64,000 nucleotides of DNA from Pseudomonas chlororaphis. Lineage in GTDB: Bacteria > Pseudomonadota > Gammaproteobacteria > Pseudomonadales > Pseudomonadaceae. This document shows positions 20,466 through 28,706 of the stretch, in pieces. The DNA is taken from contig NZ_JSFK01000007.1 in assembly GCF_000783395.1 (NCBI RefSeq), positions 1 through 64,000 of the forward strand. The letters run 5' to 3'. Numbering within the stretch: the stretch's first letter is position 1; each line of letters opens with the position of its first letter. Under the pieces are notes generated by a model. That model saw only the letters and a program-made list of their open reading frames with translations. It was not told the origin of the DNA and did no database searches. Position numbers and translations under genes: made by a program.

Positions 20466-21296
20466 ATGCATCCCGCAGCCGAACACTCGCCGCTGGGCAA
20501 ATCCAGCGAATACATCGCCACGTACACGCCGTCCCTGCTGTTCCCGATTCCGCGCACCGCGAAATGGGCCGAGCTGGGCCTGACCGCCGAAACCCTGCCG
20601 TATAAAGGTGTGGATTTCTGGAACTGCTTCGAGTTGTCGTGGCTGCTGCCGTCGGGTAAACCGGTGGTGGCGATCGGCGAATTCAGCATTCCGGCGGATT
20701 CGCCGAACATCATCGAATCGAAGTCGTTCAAGCTGTATTTGAACTCGTTGAACCAGACTGCGTTTGCCGACGTCGCGAGCCTGGAGGCGACGCTGGTCAA
20801 GGATTTGTCCGCCGCTGCCGGCAAACCGGTGGGTGTACGGGTTCGCAGTCTGAAAGACGTGGAAGCGGAAGGCGTCGTGGCGTTGCCGGGCATGTGCATC
20901 GACGATCTGGATATCAGCGTCAGCAACTATGAGCATCCGCGCCCGGAACTGCTGCGTTGCGACGACTCGCGGATTGTCGAGGAGACGGTGTATAGCCATC
21001 TGCTCAAATCCAATTGCCCGGTCACCAGTCAGCCGGACTGGGGCACGGTGGTGGTGGAGTATCGTGGCTCGGCGCTGGATCATGCGAGTTTGCTGGAATA
21101 TATCGTCAGCTTCCGCCAGCACTCGGACTTCCATGAGCAGTGTGTGGAGCGGATTTTTCTTGATCTGCAACGACTGCTGAAGCCAGAAAAGCTGACGGTA
21201 TTTGCACGTTATGTGCGTCGCGGTGGTCTGGATATCAACCCGTATCGCAGCACTGAAAGCGTACAGCTGCCGAATCACCGCCTGGTGCGTCAATAA
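20466..21296 (+). CDS. queF: NADPH-dependent 7-cyano-7-deazaguanine reductase
   Basis: A 276-residue two-module QueF, which reduces preQ0 to preQ1 in queuosine synthesis. The catalytic cysteine is in [15 protein letters not shown], with substrate-binding residues in [15 protein letters not shown] and [13 protein letters not shown]. Its place just after the copper-induced cupredoxin matches cinQ of P. putida, so it may be read from the copper-responsive promoter; a 61-bp gap leaves room for its own. It may be the only queF of the genome or an extra copy. Confidence 0.93.
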   Translation: MHPAAEHSPLGKSSEYIATYTPSLLFPIPRTAKWAELGLTAETLPYKGVDFWNCFELSWLLPSGKPVVAIGEFSIPADSPNIIESKSFKLYLNSLNQTAFADVASLEATLVKDLSAAAGKPVGVRVRSLKDVEAEGVVALPGMCIDDLDISVSNYEHPRPELLRCDDSRIVEETVYSHLLKSNCPVTSQPDWGTVVVEYRGSALDHASLLEYIVSFRQHSDFHEQCVERIFLDLQRLLKPEKLTVFARYVRRGGLDINPYRSTESVQLPNHRLVRQ

Positions 21297-21320
21297 AGAC
21301 CCGGAATGTGCGATATCCAA

Positions 21321-21410
21321 TGTGGGAGCGAGCCTGCTCGCGAATACGGTGTGTCAGTCAAGGATGATGTCGATTGACACGACGCCTTCGCGAGCAGGCT
21401 CGCTCCCACA
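21321..21410. repeat. REP doublet (GTGGGAGCGAGCCTGCTCGC family)
   Basis: Inverted copies at 21321-21344 and 21386-21410 lie downstream of queF. This is a different REP family from the one at 8759. Confidence 0.9.
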
Positions 21411-21437
21411 GGGGACGGTGTTTCAAGTCCGGAAATG

Positions 21438-21469
21438 AAAAAGCCCTGCCAGTGATGGCAGGGCTTTTT
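21438..21469. terminator. bidirectional terminator, queF / DUF4404
   Basis: AAAAAGCCCTGCC, a six-base loop and GGCAGGGCTTTTT form a 13-bp stem flanked by A and T runs, placed between convergent genes. Confidence 0.88.
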
Positions 21470-21484
21470 GTGTTTCGGGGGGAA

Positions 21485-21748
21485 TCAGATCCCCATGCTG
21501 CCCAGCGCGTTGACGATATTGCGCAGGGTGCCGGCGATGGCCGGGTGTTCGAGTTCGAAGCGATCAACCGCCAGATTGACGCCGTCGGCGATGCTGGCGT
21601 CTTGCGTAGCACTTTCCAGTTGAATTTCGGATTCAATCTGCGCCATCAGCTCTCGCAAATCTTGGCGTTCGACTTCCGACAGCGGCGGATTCTGCTCCAG
21701 CTGCTCGCGCAGGGTATCGAGCTGTTTTTGCAGTTCTTGGGCGGGCAT
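21485..21748 (-). CDS. DUF4404 family protein
   Basis: A small, acidic 87-residue protein, predicted to be mostly helical with a coiled-coil-like N-terminal half (LQKQLDTLREQLEQNPPLSE). The ending VNALGSMGI is typical of the DUF4404 family in pseudomonads. The function is unknown. A good GGAAACC-type leader precedes the ATG. Confidence 0.8.
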   Translation of the reverse strand: MPAQELQKQLDTLREQLEQNPPLSEVERQDLRELMAQIESEIQLESATQDASIADGVNLAVDRFELEHPAIAGTLRNIVNALGSMGI

Positions 21749-21856
21749 GGTGGTTTCCTTTTATCAATAGGCACTGGCATTGACCGCAGCCGCGCGCCAA
21801 AGGTCTATGGCTGACCTTTAGATTAATCCACTCCCGGCAAACCTGCATGATCCCGA

Positions 21857-22477
21857 TCAGGGCTTTTCGCCTTTGAACCGGCGCAAGCTGATGTCGGCGA
21901 GACAGGTGTCGAGTTCACCCAAGTGATCGATGACCGAATGCACGCCGAGCCCGAATAACTGCACGGTTGCCTTGCCACGCAGTTGTTCGCGTTCTCTATG
22001 GCTCAAGGCTTGCCATTCGCCCGGTGCCAGGCCGCACAGCGAGCCGCAGGAGGCGAGGCCGATGGTCCACAGTCCGGCATTCAGGCCAGCCTGCAACAGG
22101 CGCGGTTCGCCGCTGACCAGTACGCAGCCGTCCAGACTGGCGACGTTCAACTCCATCAGGGCTTGCCAGCAGGCGTTCGGCGCAGGCCACGGATTGATTA
22201 TTGCCGAATGTTGCGCAGGTTTGACTGACGCCGGCAGTAAGGCCGACAACGATTGGGCGAGGGCAGGGGGCAGTTCATCCAGCCACGCGCAGGGAATCTG
22301 CTGGCGCTGCAAATTGTGCAGGCAGTCGAGCGCGCCCGGTGTGGCCTCGGCATGCTCGGGCAGGGCGATCGTCTGTTGCCGGGCGCGAGCACCGAAATCC
22401 ACCAGGCAGCCGCTGAGTCCGAACAGTACGGCTGTCAGGCCCGGCGCGGCGAGGGGCAAGGTTTCGGCATGTGACAT
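21857..22477 (-). CDS. HAD-fold phosphonatase-like protein lacking catalytic acids
   Basis: 206 residues resembling phosphonoacetaldehyde hydrolase (PhnX). The family's DxD nucleophile motif reads FGLSGCLVDFG, with Gly where the nucleophilic Asp should be and Ser two positions on. The later acidic motif (VDD in relatives) is VSG in LVSGEPRLLQAGLNAG. The C-terminal half (GLWTIGLASCG, LSHREREQLRGKAT, HSVIDHLGEL) still aligns by eye with PhnX. It is probably not a phosphatase and may bind a ligand or partner. It is divergent from mlaA. Confidence 0.7.
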   Translation of the reverse strand: MSHAETLPLAAPGLTAVLFGLSGCLVDFGARARQQTIALPEHAEATPGALDCLHNLQRQQIPCAWLDELPPALAQSLSALLPASVKPAQHSAIINPWPAPNACWQALMELNVASLDGCVLVSGEPRLLQAGLNAGLWTIGLASCGSLCGLAPGEWQALSHREREQLRGKATVQLFGLGVHSVIDHLGELDTCLADISLRRFKGEKP

Positions 22478-22675
22478 GGCAACGTCCCTGAAATAGCGAT
22501 AAGGCTAGTCATTCCAGGTGACAGTTGCGTGACGGCTATGTGAAGTGCGGCGTGGGAAGCGTCCTACAACTTTGCACAATTGGCCGACTGTCCAAACCGG
22601 CGTTTACGCTTATACTAGCGACCTTAATGCCCGGGCCCCGATGCCCGCGACAGTACACATCCAAGGAGTTTTTCT

Positions 22676-23365
22676 ATGCGCTGGAGCTATCCGCTCGCTC
22701 AGCTAAGTGTATGTGCCGGCCTGTTGCTGGCGCCGTTCGCCACTCAGGCGGCAACGGAAGAAGACCCTTGGGAAAGCGTCAACCGCCCGATTTTCCAGTT
22801 CAACGACTTCGTTGACACTTACGCGCTGAAGCCATTGGCCCAGGGCTATGAGTTTGTCACGCCGCAGTTCCTTGAAGACGGCATCCACAACATGTTCCGC
22901 AACGTTGGCGATGTCACCAACCTGGCGAACAACATTCTGCAAGCCAAACCGGCTGCGGCTGGCGTCGACACCGCTCGCCTGATCTTCAACACCACCTTCG
23001 GCCTGCTCGGTTTCTTCGATGTCGGCACCAAGATGGGCCTGAACCGTAGCGACGAAGACTTCGGTCAGACCCTCGGTTACTGGGGCGTAGGTAGCGGTCC
23101 ATACGTGATGCTGCCGCTGATGGGCCCGAGCACATTGCGCGATGCGCCTTCCAAGTACGTCGACAGCTACACCGGTATGTACCGCTACATCGACCACGTG
23201 CCTACGCGTAACTCGATCTTCGGTCTGAACATCGTCGACACCCGCGCCAGCCTGCTGTCGAGCGAGAAATTGATCAGCGGCGACAAGTACACCTTCATCC
23301 GCAACGCTTACTTGCAGAACCGCGAGTTCAAAGTGAAGGATGGCCAGGTCGAAGACGATTTTTAA
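22676..23365 (+). CDS. mlaA: MlaA/VacJ phospholipid transport protein
   Basis: 229 residues. MlaA removes mislocalised phospholipid from the outer leaflet of the outer membrane and passes it to the Mla pathway. Family motifs are EDPWESVNRPIFQFND, NMFRNVGDVTNLANN and GYWGVGSGPYVMLPLMGPST. The signal peptide ends FATQAATEED and shows no cysteine at the cleavage site, so unlike E. coli MlaA it does not look like a lipoprotein. AAGGAG precedes the ATG. The mlaA-PilZ-rssB-rssC-tal order is as I recall it in other pseudomonads. Confidence 0.93.
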   Translation: MRWSYPLAQLSVCAGLLLAPFATQAATEEDPWESVNRPIFQFNDFVDTYALKPLAQGYEFVTPQFLEDGIHNMFRNVGDVTNLANNILQAKPAAAGVDTARLIFNTTFGLLGFFDVGTKMGLNRSDEDFGQTLGYWGVGSGPYVMLPLMGPSTLRDAPSKYVDSYTGMYRYIDHVPTRNSIFGLNIVDTRASLLSSEKLISGDKYTFIRNAYLQNREFKVKDGQVEDDF

Positions 23366-23382
23366 TCTCGACCGGTAAAAAC

Positions 23383-23409
23383 AAAGGCGACCTCAGGGTC
23401 GCCTTTTTT
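23383..23409. terminator. terminator between mlaA and PilZ gene
   Basis: AAAGGCGACC and GGTCGCCTTT form a 10-bp stem with a TCAG loop, followed by a T run on the plus strand. The A run on the other side makes it usable in both directions. Confidence 0.88.
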
Positions 23410-23417
23410 GTGTGCAG

Positions 23418-23717
23418 CTATTTCATCTTCAGGATGGTCAGGCCGAGCTTCTGGCCGCCACCGTCCTGAGACCTGACCCAGACCACTTCAGTGTCGGCTT
23501 CGAGGCCGCTGAGCGCGGCGTGGTCGGAGTCGATACGTACGCTCAAACGGTCGCCGACCGCGAATGGCTGCGGCGCTTCGACCTGCATGCCACTGCTGGA
23601 GAGGTCGATGCACACGCCTGCGACTTCATCACCCTCATGGATCAACACGACATCGGCATCGACCCGCATGCGGATGAAATCGCGCTTTTCGCTGTAGTCC
23701 CGACCGGTTTGACTCAT
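23418..23717 (-). CDS. PilZ domain protein, single domain
   Basis: 99 residues from the ATG at 23717, with GGAAGGA upstream. It is a stand-alone PilZ fold with both cyclic-di-GMP motifs: KRDFIRMRVD (RxxxR) and DLSSSGMQV (DxSxxG). It is probably a cyclic-di-GMP receptor adaptor. The longer in-frame start would add 25 residues without PilZ features. Confidence 0.87.
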   Translation of the reverse strand: MSQTGRDYSEKRDFIRMRVDADVVLIHEGDEVAGVCIDLSSSGMQVEAPQPFAVGDRLSVRIDSDHAALSGLEADTEVVWVRSQDGGGQKLGLTILKMK

Positions 23718-23992
23718 AGGTTCGTCCTTCCATTGGGTTACGGTTTGAGCTGTTCTTATAACTCTCGGTGATTTGACAAGTAAAGTCGTCAAGCGACCAT
23801 CGGCGCATGCTTGAAACGCTCTGCGGATGGGAGTACCGTCTGCGCCTTAGAAGGGCACCTCTGGTGTCACCGCGTTTGCAGCCAATGCTCGAAAGCGGTG
23901 CAGTAGAGAGGCTAGAAAGCGAATCCAGTAGTCTGCGCAGGGCCCGATGCCCCGCCAACTACGCCAACCTAATTCTGGCGCCGTTTGCCCAC

Positions 23993-25174
23993 ATGCCAAA
24001 AACCAGTGCCACGCTGCTGATAATCGATGATGACGAAGTAGTGCGCGCGAGCCTCGCGGCCTATTTGGAAGACAGTGGTTTCAGCGTCCTGCAGGCCAGC
24101 AACGGCCAACAGGGTCTTCAGGTATTCGAGCAAGACACGCCCGACCTGGTCATCTGCGATCTGCGCATGCCGCAGATGGGCGGTCTCGAACTGATCCGTC
24201 AGGTCACCGAGCGATCGCCGCAAACGCCAGTGATCGTGGTGTCGGGTGCCGGCGTGATGAACGACGCGGTCGAGGCCCTGCGCCTGGGCGCGGCGGATTA
24301 CCTGATCAAGCCTCTCGAAGATCTGGCGGTGCTCGAGCATTCTGTGCGCCGGGCCCTGGATCGTGCGCGCCTGCTGCTGGAAAACCAGCGCTACCGCGAG
24401 AAGCTGGAAAAGGCCAACCGCGAGCTTGAGGCCAGCCTGAACCTGCTCCAGGAAGACCAGAACGCCGGTCGCCAGGTGCAGATGAACATGCTGCCGGAAA
24501 GCCCGTGGAGCATTGACGAGTTCAAGTTCGCGCACCAGATCATCCCGTCGTTGTACCTGTCGGGTGATTTTGTCGACTATTTCCGTGTCGACGAGCGCCG
24601 GGTCGCCTTTTACCTGGCGGATGTCTCCGGTCATGGCGCCTCTTCAGCCTTCGTCACCGTGCTGCTGAAGTTCATGACCACGCGCCTGCTGTTCGAATCC
24701 AAGCGCAACGGCACCTTGCCGGAATTCAAGCCTTCGGAAGTCCTTGGTCATATCAACCGGGGGCTGATCAGTTGTAAGCTGGGTAAACACGTCACAATGG
24801 TCGGTGGAGTCATCGACGAGGAGACCGGTTTGTTGACCTATAGCATCGGCGGCCATCTGCCGTTGCCTGTGTTGTACACGCCTGACAGTGTTCGTTATCT
24901 CGAAGGGCGTGGTCTGCCGGTGGGGCTCTTCAATGAAGCCACCTACGAAGATCACGTGCTTGAGCTGCCGCCGACGTTCAGCCTGACGCTGATGTCGGAT
25001 GGCATTCTGGATCTTTTGCCAGAACCTACGCTCAAAGAAAAAGAAGCCGCTTTGCCTCAACGGGTGAAGTCGGCGGGCGGCAGCCTGGATGGTCTGCGGC
25101 AAGTGTTTGGATTGGCCACGCTAGGGGAGATGCCGGATGATATCGCCCTGTTGGTGTTGAGCAGGAATCTTTAA
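23993..25174 (+). CDS. rssB: RssB-type response regulator with PP2C phosphatase domain
   Basis: 393 residues from the ATG at 23993. The receiver domain (1-120) has Asp in LVICDLRMPQMGG and Lys in ADYLIKPLEDL. A coiled coil (about 135-165) links it to a PP2C/SpoIIE-type phosphatase domain with YLSGDFVDYFRVDERRVAFY and LADVSGHGASSA metal-binding motifs. In Pseudomonas this protein controls the phosphorylation of the partner STAS protein and so RpoS stability. Its stop overlaps the rssC start (TAATG), and the two are translationally coupled. Confidence 0.92.
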   Translation: MPKTSATLLIIDDDEVVRASLAAYLEDSGFSVLQASNGQQGLQVFEQDTPDLVICDLRMPQMGGLELIRQVTERSPQTPVIVVSGAGVMNDAVEALRLGAADYLIKPLEDLAVLEHSVRRALDRARLLLENQRYREKLEKANRELEASLNLLQEDQNAGRQVQMNMLPESPWSIDEFKFAHQIIPSLYLSGDFVDYFRVDERRVAFYLADVSGHGASSAFVTVLLKFMTTRLLFESKRNGTLPEFKPSEVLGHINRGLISCKLGKHVTMVGGVIDEETGLLTYSIGGHLPLPVLYTPDSVRYLEGRGLPVGLFNEATYEDHVLELPPTFSLTLMSDGILDLLPEPTLKEKEAALPQRVKSAGGSLDGLRQVFGLATLGEMPDDIALLVLSRNL

Positions 25175-25656
25175 TGAGTACCGGTAGAATCCAGTTCGCC
25201 GAGCAGGACGGCACCTTCGTCCTGAAGTTCGTCGGTGAAGTTCGCCTGACCCTGTGTTCGGCGTTGGATGCGACTATTGAGAAAATCTTCACCGCGCTGA
25301 ATTTCAACGCGATCGTGATCGATTTGACCGAAACCCGCAGCATCGACAGCACGACGTTGGGCCTGCTGGCCAAACTGTCGATCCTGTCGCGGCAGAAGGT
25401 CGGGCTGCTGCCGACCGTCGTCACCACCCACGAAGACATCACTCGTCTGTTGCAATCGATGGGTTTCGAGCAGGTGTTCAACATCGTCAACCACCCGGTG
25501 CCATGCCCGGAGTGCCTGGACGACCTGCCGGATCAGGACCAGTCGGAAGAAGTGGTGCGGATCAAAGTGCTCGAAGCGCACAAGATCCTCATGGGCCTGA
25601 ACGATTCCAATCGTGAAGCGTTTCATGATCTGGTGAATGCCCTCGAGCGGCATTAA
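25174..25656 (+). CDS. rssC: STAS-domain anti-sigma factor antagonist RssC
   Basis: 160 residues. The STAS domain (1-105) has the regulatory serine region VIDLTETRSIDSTTLGLLAKL. A conserved C-terminal extension has a CPECLDDLP motif. It is the expected phospho-target of RssB, in the pathway that tunes the general stress sigma factor. Its ATG overlaps the rssB stop. Confidence 0.9.
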   Translation: MSTGRIQFAEQDGTFVLKFVGEVRLTLCSALDATIEKIFTALNFNAIVIDLTETRSIDSTTLGLLAKLSILSRQKVGLLPTVVTTHEDITRLLQSMGFEQVFNIVNHPVPCPECLDDLPDQDQSEEVVRIKVLEAHKILMGLNDSNREAFHDLVNALERH

Positions 25657-25678
25657 GTGATGCTGACCGGACGGGCCT

Positions 25679-25757
25679 CTTCGCGAGCAGGCTCGCTCCC
25701 ACACTGACGCGGCGTCGATCACAAATCCCCCTGGTGGGAGCGAGCCTGCTCGCGAAA
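25679..25757. repeat. REP doublet (GTGGGAGCGAGCCTGCTCGC family)
   Basis: Inverted copies at 25679-25703 and 25734-25757 lie between rssC and tal. They are the same family as the pair at 21321. Confidence 0.9.
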
Positions 25758-25794
25758 GCGGCCGCAAGATCACCAAAAATTTTTCAGCAGCCAT

Positions 25795-25829
25795 AAAAAA
25801 GGGCGAATCCACCAGGATTCGCCCTTTTT
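25795..25829. terminator. bidirectional terminator, rssC / tal
   Basis: GGGCGAATCC-ACCA-GGATTCGCCC forms a 10-bp stem with A and T runs on its two sides, between convergent genes. Confidence 0.9.
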
Positions 25830-25847
25830 GCATTTCCCTAACTCAAA

Positions 25848-26774
25848 TCACAGCTTGGCCTGCAACAGCGCCTCAAGCTTCTCCTGGTCGCGAGCGAACT
25901 GACGAATGCCCTCAGCCAGTTTCTCGGTGGCCATCGCATCTTCGTTGGACAACCAGCGGAATTGCGCTTCGTTGAGGCTCAGACGGGCTTCACCGGCGTT
26001 GCCCGGGGCCAGTTTGCGCTCCAGCTTGCCGGTATCGGCCGCCAGTTTGTCGATCAAGTCCGGGCTGATGGTCAGGCGGTCGCAGCCGGCCAGTTGCTCG
26101 ATCTGGTTGAGGTTGCGGAAGCTCGCGCCCATGACCACGGTTTTGTAGTCATTGGCCTTGTAGTAGTTGTAGATACGGGTGACCGACTGTACGCCCGGAT
26201 CATCGGCACCGGTGTAGTCGTTGCCGTTGGCCTTCTTGTACCAGTCGTAGATGCGGCCCACGAATGGCGAAATCAGGAACACGCCAGCGTCAGCGCAGGC
26301 AGCGGCCTGGGCGAAGGAGAACAGCAGGGTCAGGTTGGTCTGGATGCCTTCCTTTTCCAGCACTTCGGCGGCGCGGATGCCTTCCCAGGTCGAAGCAATT
26401 TTGATCAGTACGCGATCACGGCCAATGCCGGCCTTGTCGTACAGCTCGATCAAGCGATGCGCGCGTTTCAGCACGGCGTCCTTGTCGAACGACAGGCGTG
26501 CATCCACTTCGGTGGAGATACGGCCCGGGATGACTTTGAGAATTTCCTGACCCACTGCGACGCCGAAACGGTCGCTGGCCAGGCCGACATCGCCTTTGCA
26601 GTCGCTGACGCAGGCATTCAGCAGCTCGGCGTAGGCCGGGATGGCCGCGGCTTTGAGCAGCAGGGAAGGGTTGGTGGTGGCGTCGACCGGTTTGACCCGG
26701 GAGATCGCTTCGAAGTCGCCGGTGTCGGCAACAACGGTGGTGAATTGTTTGAGTTGTTCCAGCTTGGAAGTCAT
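25848..26774 (-). CDS. tal: transaldolase
   Basis: A 308-residue TalB-type enzyme of the pentose phosphate pathway that moves a dihydroxyacetone unit from sedoheptulose 7-phosphate. The N-terminal signature is [15 protein letters not shown] and the Schiff-base lysine is in [19 protein letters not shown]. The ATG at 26774 begins [20 protein letters not shown], the usual start; the 35-codon upstream extension is not family-like. Confidence 0.95.
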   Translation of the reverse strand: MTSKLEQLKQFTTVVADTGDFEAISRVKPVDATTNPSLLLKAAAIPAYAELLNACVSDCKGDVGLASDRFGVAVGQEILKVIPGRISTEVDARLSFDKDAVLKRAHRLIELYDKAGIGRDRVLIKIASTWEGIRAAEVLEKEGIQTNLTLLFSFAQAAACADAGVFLISPFVGRIYDWYKKANGNDYTGADDPGVQSVTRIYNYYKANDYKTVVMGASFRNLNQIEQLAGCDRLTISPDLIDKLAADTGKLERKLAPGNAGEARLSLNEAQFRWLSNEDAMATEKLAEGIRQFARDQEKLEALLQAKL

Positions 26775-26976
26775 GGGCGTGCTCTGTCCTATGGGTCTGA
26801 TGACATTACCCGAGCGCTGACAGCCACTCAAGGGTAGGTGCGTGTATCGATGGCCCCTGCGGCAACAACCTGAAAACAATTGTTTGAAAGGCGGGGCGCG
26901 GTATCGATGAATACGATGCCAAAACGGCCAACAGGTTCAAAGCAACCGACCTGCGTACAGGCCGGTTGTGTATGCG

Positions 26977-27933
26977 CTACTGTGCGTTCAACAGGGCTTC
27001 GACCGACATGCGTGCCGGTTTCGGCTGACCGTCAGAGGTCAGCAGGCCGAAGTTCTTCTCGCGATCGTTGCTGCCCGAATCACTGTTCTTCCATTCATAA
27101 ATGGACGTCAGCGGAATATTGAGCTTTTTAACATCGCCGATAAACGCGTTGATCTTGCTCGCTTGGCCTTCAGGCCCACCATTGGAAGCGAGCGCCGAGA
27201 TGCCCCATTCACTGATGACACCCGGCAGATGGAAGTTTTGCTGAATGAAGTTTTGCGCGTTGCTGATCTGCGTGGCGGTCATGCCGTAGGGGTGATAGGA
27301 CACCGCGCTCAGGCATTTGGGGTATTCGCTGACGATGCGATTCAGCGCCACGGTCGAAGCCGAGCCTGCGCTGGGTGGGCGGGCGAAGCCGTAACCGACC
27401 ACAGGGGTCGATAGCGGCTGTTCTTGCAGCGTCTTGCACACGCCGCTCATGAACGGCACGAACGTCGTATCGAAATTGCGCGTCGGCCAGTAGGTTTCCA
27501 GGTCCGGCTCATTCCATAACTCGATCGCCACCAGTTGCGCGCTGTACGACTGTTGCAGCCCCGTCACGGCTTTGGCGAAGCCTTCACCGGCAGTGGTCAG
27601 CTCGGCGCTCGATGTGGCGGGTAACGCCTTGATCGCGCGCACCGTCAGCAACACCGGCAGGCCCGCAGATTGCGCCGCCGCAAAGGCGTCGCTGACCTGT
27701 TTCTGATACGCCTTGGCCGTCAGGCTGTCGCTCCACACACCTAAGCGGACAAAACCGAAACCTGCCGATTTGATCTGTGCGGCGTCGGCGGCCGTGAAGT
27801 TCTGGATCTTCACTTGTACGCCGATGTTCTTGGCCGGAAGGTTGGGAAACAGCTCGCTGGCGTGAAGCTGAGTCGTAGCCGCCGCTATCACCAGTGTCAA
27901 CGCGCCGAGCTTTTTGAGATGTGTTGTTTTCAT
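26977..27933 (-). CDS. exported glycosyl hydrolase (TIM barrel, PslG-like)
   Basis: 318 residues with a signal peptide (start MKTTHLKK at 27933, cleavage near QLHASE). The clan-A glycosidase fold has the acid/base Glu in AIELWNEPDLETYW and the nucleophile Glu in GVISEWGISAL. Exopolysaccharide loci often carry such hydrolases (for example PslG), which trim or clear polymer in the periplasm. It is divergent from the phosphatase-kinase operon and shares its upstream region. The family assignment (GH39/GH5 group) is by motif only. GGGAGAG lies upstream. Confidence 0.75.
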   Translation of the reverse strand: MKTTHLKKLGALTLVIAAATTQLHASELFPNLPAKNIGVQVKIQNFTAADAAQIKSAGFGFVRLGVWSDSLTAKAYQKQVSDAFAAAQSAGLPVLLTVRAIKALPATSSAELTTAGEGFAKAVTGLQQSYSAQLVAIELWNEPDLETYWPTRNFDTTFVPFMSGVCKTLQEQPLSTPVVGYGFARPPSAGSASTVALNRIVSEYPKCLSAVSYHPYGMTATQISNAQNFIQQNFHLPGVISEWGISALASNGGPEGQASKINAFIGDVKKLNIPLTSIYEWKNSDSGSNDREKNFGLLTSDGQPKPARMSVEALLNAQ

Positions 27934-28022
27934 GTCTGCTCTCCCGAAGAGAAGTGACAACTGCGAATAAATGATCTCGTTTCTCAATTTTCGAGTGAGG
28001 TAATGGCACTTAGTGCACAAAT

Positions 28023-28073
28023 GTTATTTTTTGTCAGAAAACAATTGCCCGAAAATCACAGTTATTTTTAGTC
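28023..28073. promoter_or_regulatory. two copies of GTTATTTTTAGTC-type motif
   Basis: GTTATTTTTTGTC (28023-28035) and GTTATTTTTAGTC (28061-28073) lie 38 bp apart in the 293-bp AT-rich gap between the glycosyl hydrolase and the phosphatase. Close matches lie upstream of galE (39581) and yjbE (40829). The role is unknown; a shared control element is inferred. Confidence 0.4.
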
Positions 28074-28226
28074 CGTTAATAGTGGTTGGGGGGCTTTTAA
28101 ACGCTGTGGTACTTAATACTTCGGTACTAACAGGGCGAATCTATTTCCGAGTGAAGAAAGATCTGAGGGTTCATTAAATTGCTCTCGGGATGTTGGCCGT
28201 TTGACATTACACAGGAAAGTAAAACC

Positions 28227-28667
28227 TTGTTCAGAAAGATCCTTGTCGTTTGCGTGGGCAATATATGCCGTAGTCCGACGGCAGAACTGATGCTGCGTAA
28301 CGCGCTGGCCCCCTCAGCGATCACCGTCTCCTCCGCAGGCCTTTCGGCGCGGGTGGGTGAGGGTGTAGAAGCGTCCGCCCGGCAAGTGCTCGAAGACCAT
28401 GGCCATAACGCCGAAGGCTTCATGGCACGGCAACTGACCGCAGACATTGTTAATGAATCAGACCTGATTCTGGTCATGGAAAAACAGCATGTTAATCAAG
28501 TATTGAAGATTGCCTCTCATGCGAGGGGCAAAGTATTTCTGCTCGGCAAGTGGCAGAGCGAGCGCGAAATACAAGATCCGTATCGTCAAGGCAAGGCCGC
28601 TTTTATTCATGCCCATGCATTGATTGAAGATGCTGTCAGCTCATGGGCACAACGCCTCGCGCGTTGA
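28227..28667 (+). CDS. wzb: low-molecular-weight protein-tyrosine phosphatase (Wzb/Etp type)
   Basis: 146 residues. The catalytic loop CVGNICRSPTAE (CX5R) is near the start, with general acid Asp in IQDPYRQG. It dephosphorylates the tyrosine tail of the kinase encoded next, which polymer export requires. The start is TTG at 28227 (MFRKILVVCVGN), with AGGAAAG about 9 bp upstream. The frame stays open upstream to another TTG at 28179, but that part is not family-like. Confidence 0.9.
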   Translation: MFRKILVVCVGNICRSPTAELMLRNALAPSAITVSSAGLSARVGEGVEASARQVLEDHGHNAEGFMARQLTADIVNESDLILVMEKQHVNQVLKIASHARGKVFLLGKWQSEREIQDPYRQGKAAFIHAHALIEDAVSSWAQRLAR

Positions 28668-28706
28668 TGAATATTCTTCAGATCAATGAATGGTAAGAAC
28701 AGACTT

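Noticed and set aside
27999..28018. Possible sigma-54 promoter (TGGCACTTAGTGCACA)
   Set aside because: The GG and GC are two bases too close for a -24/-12 element.
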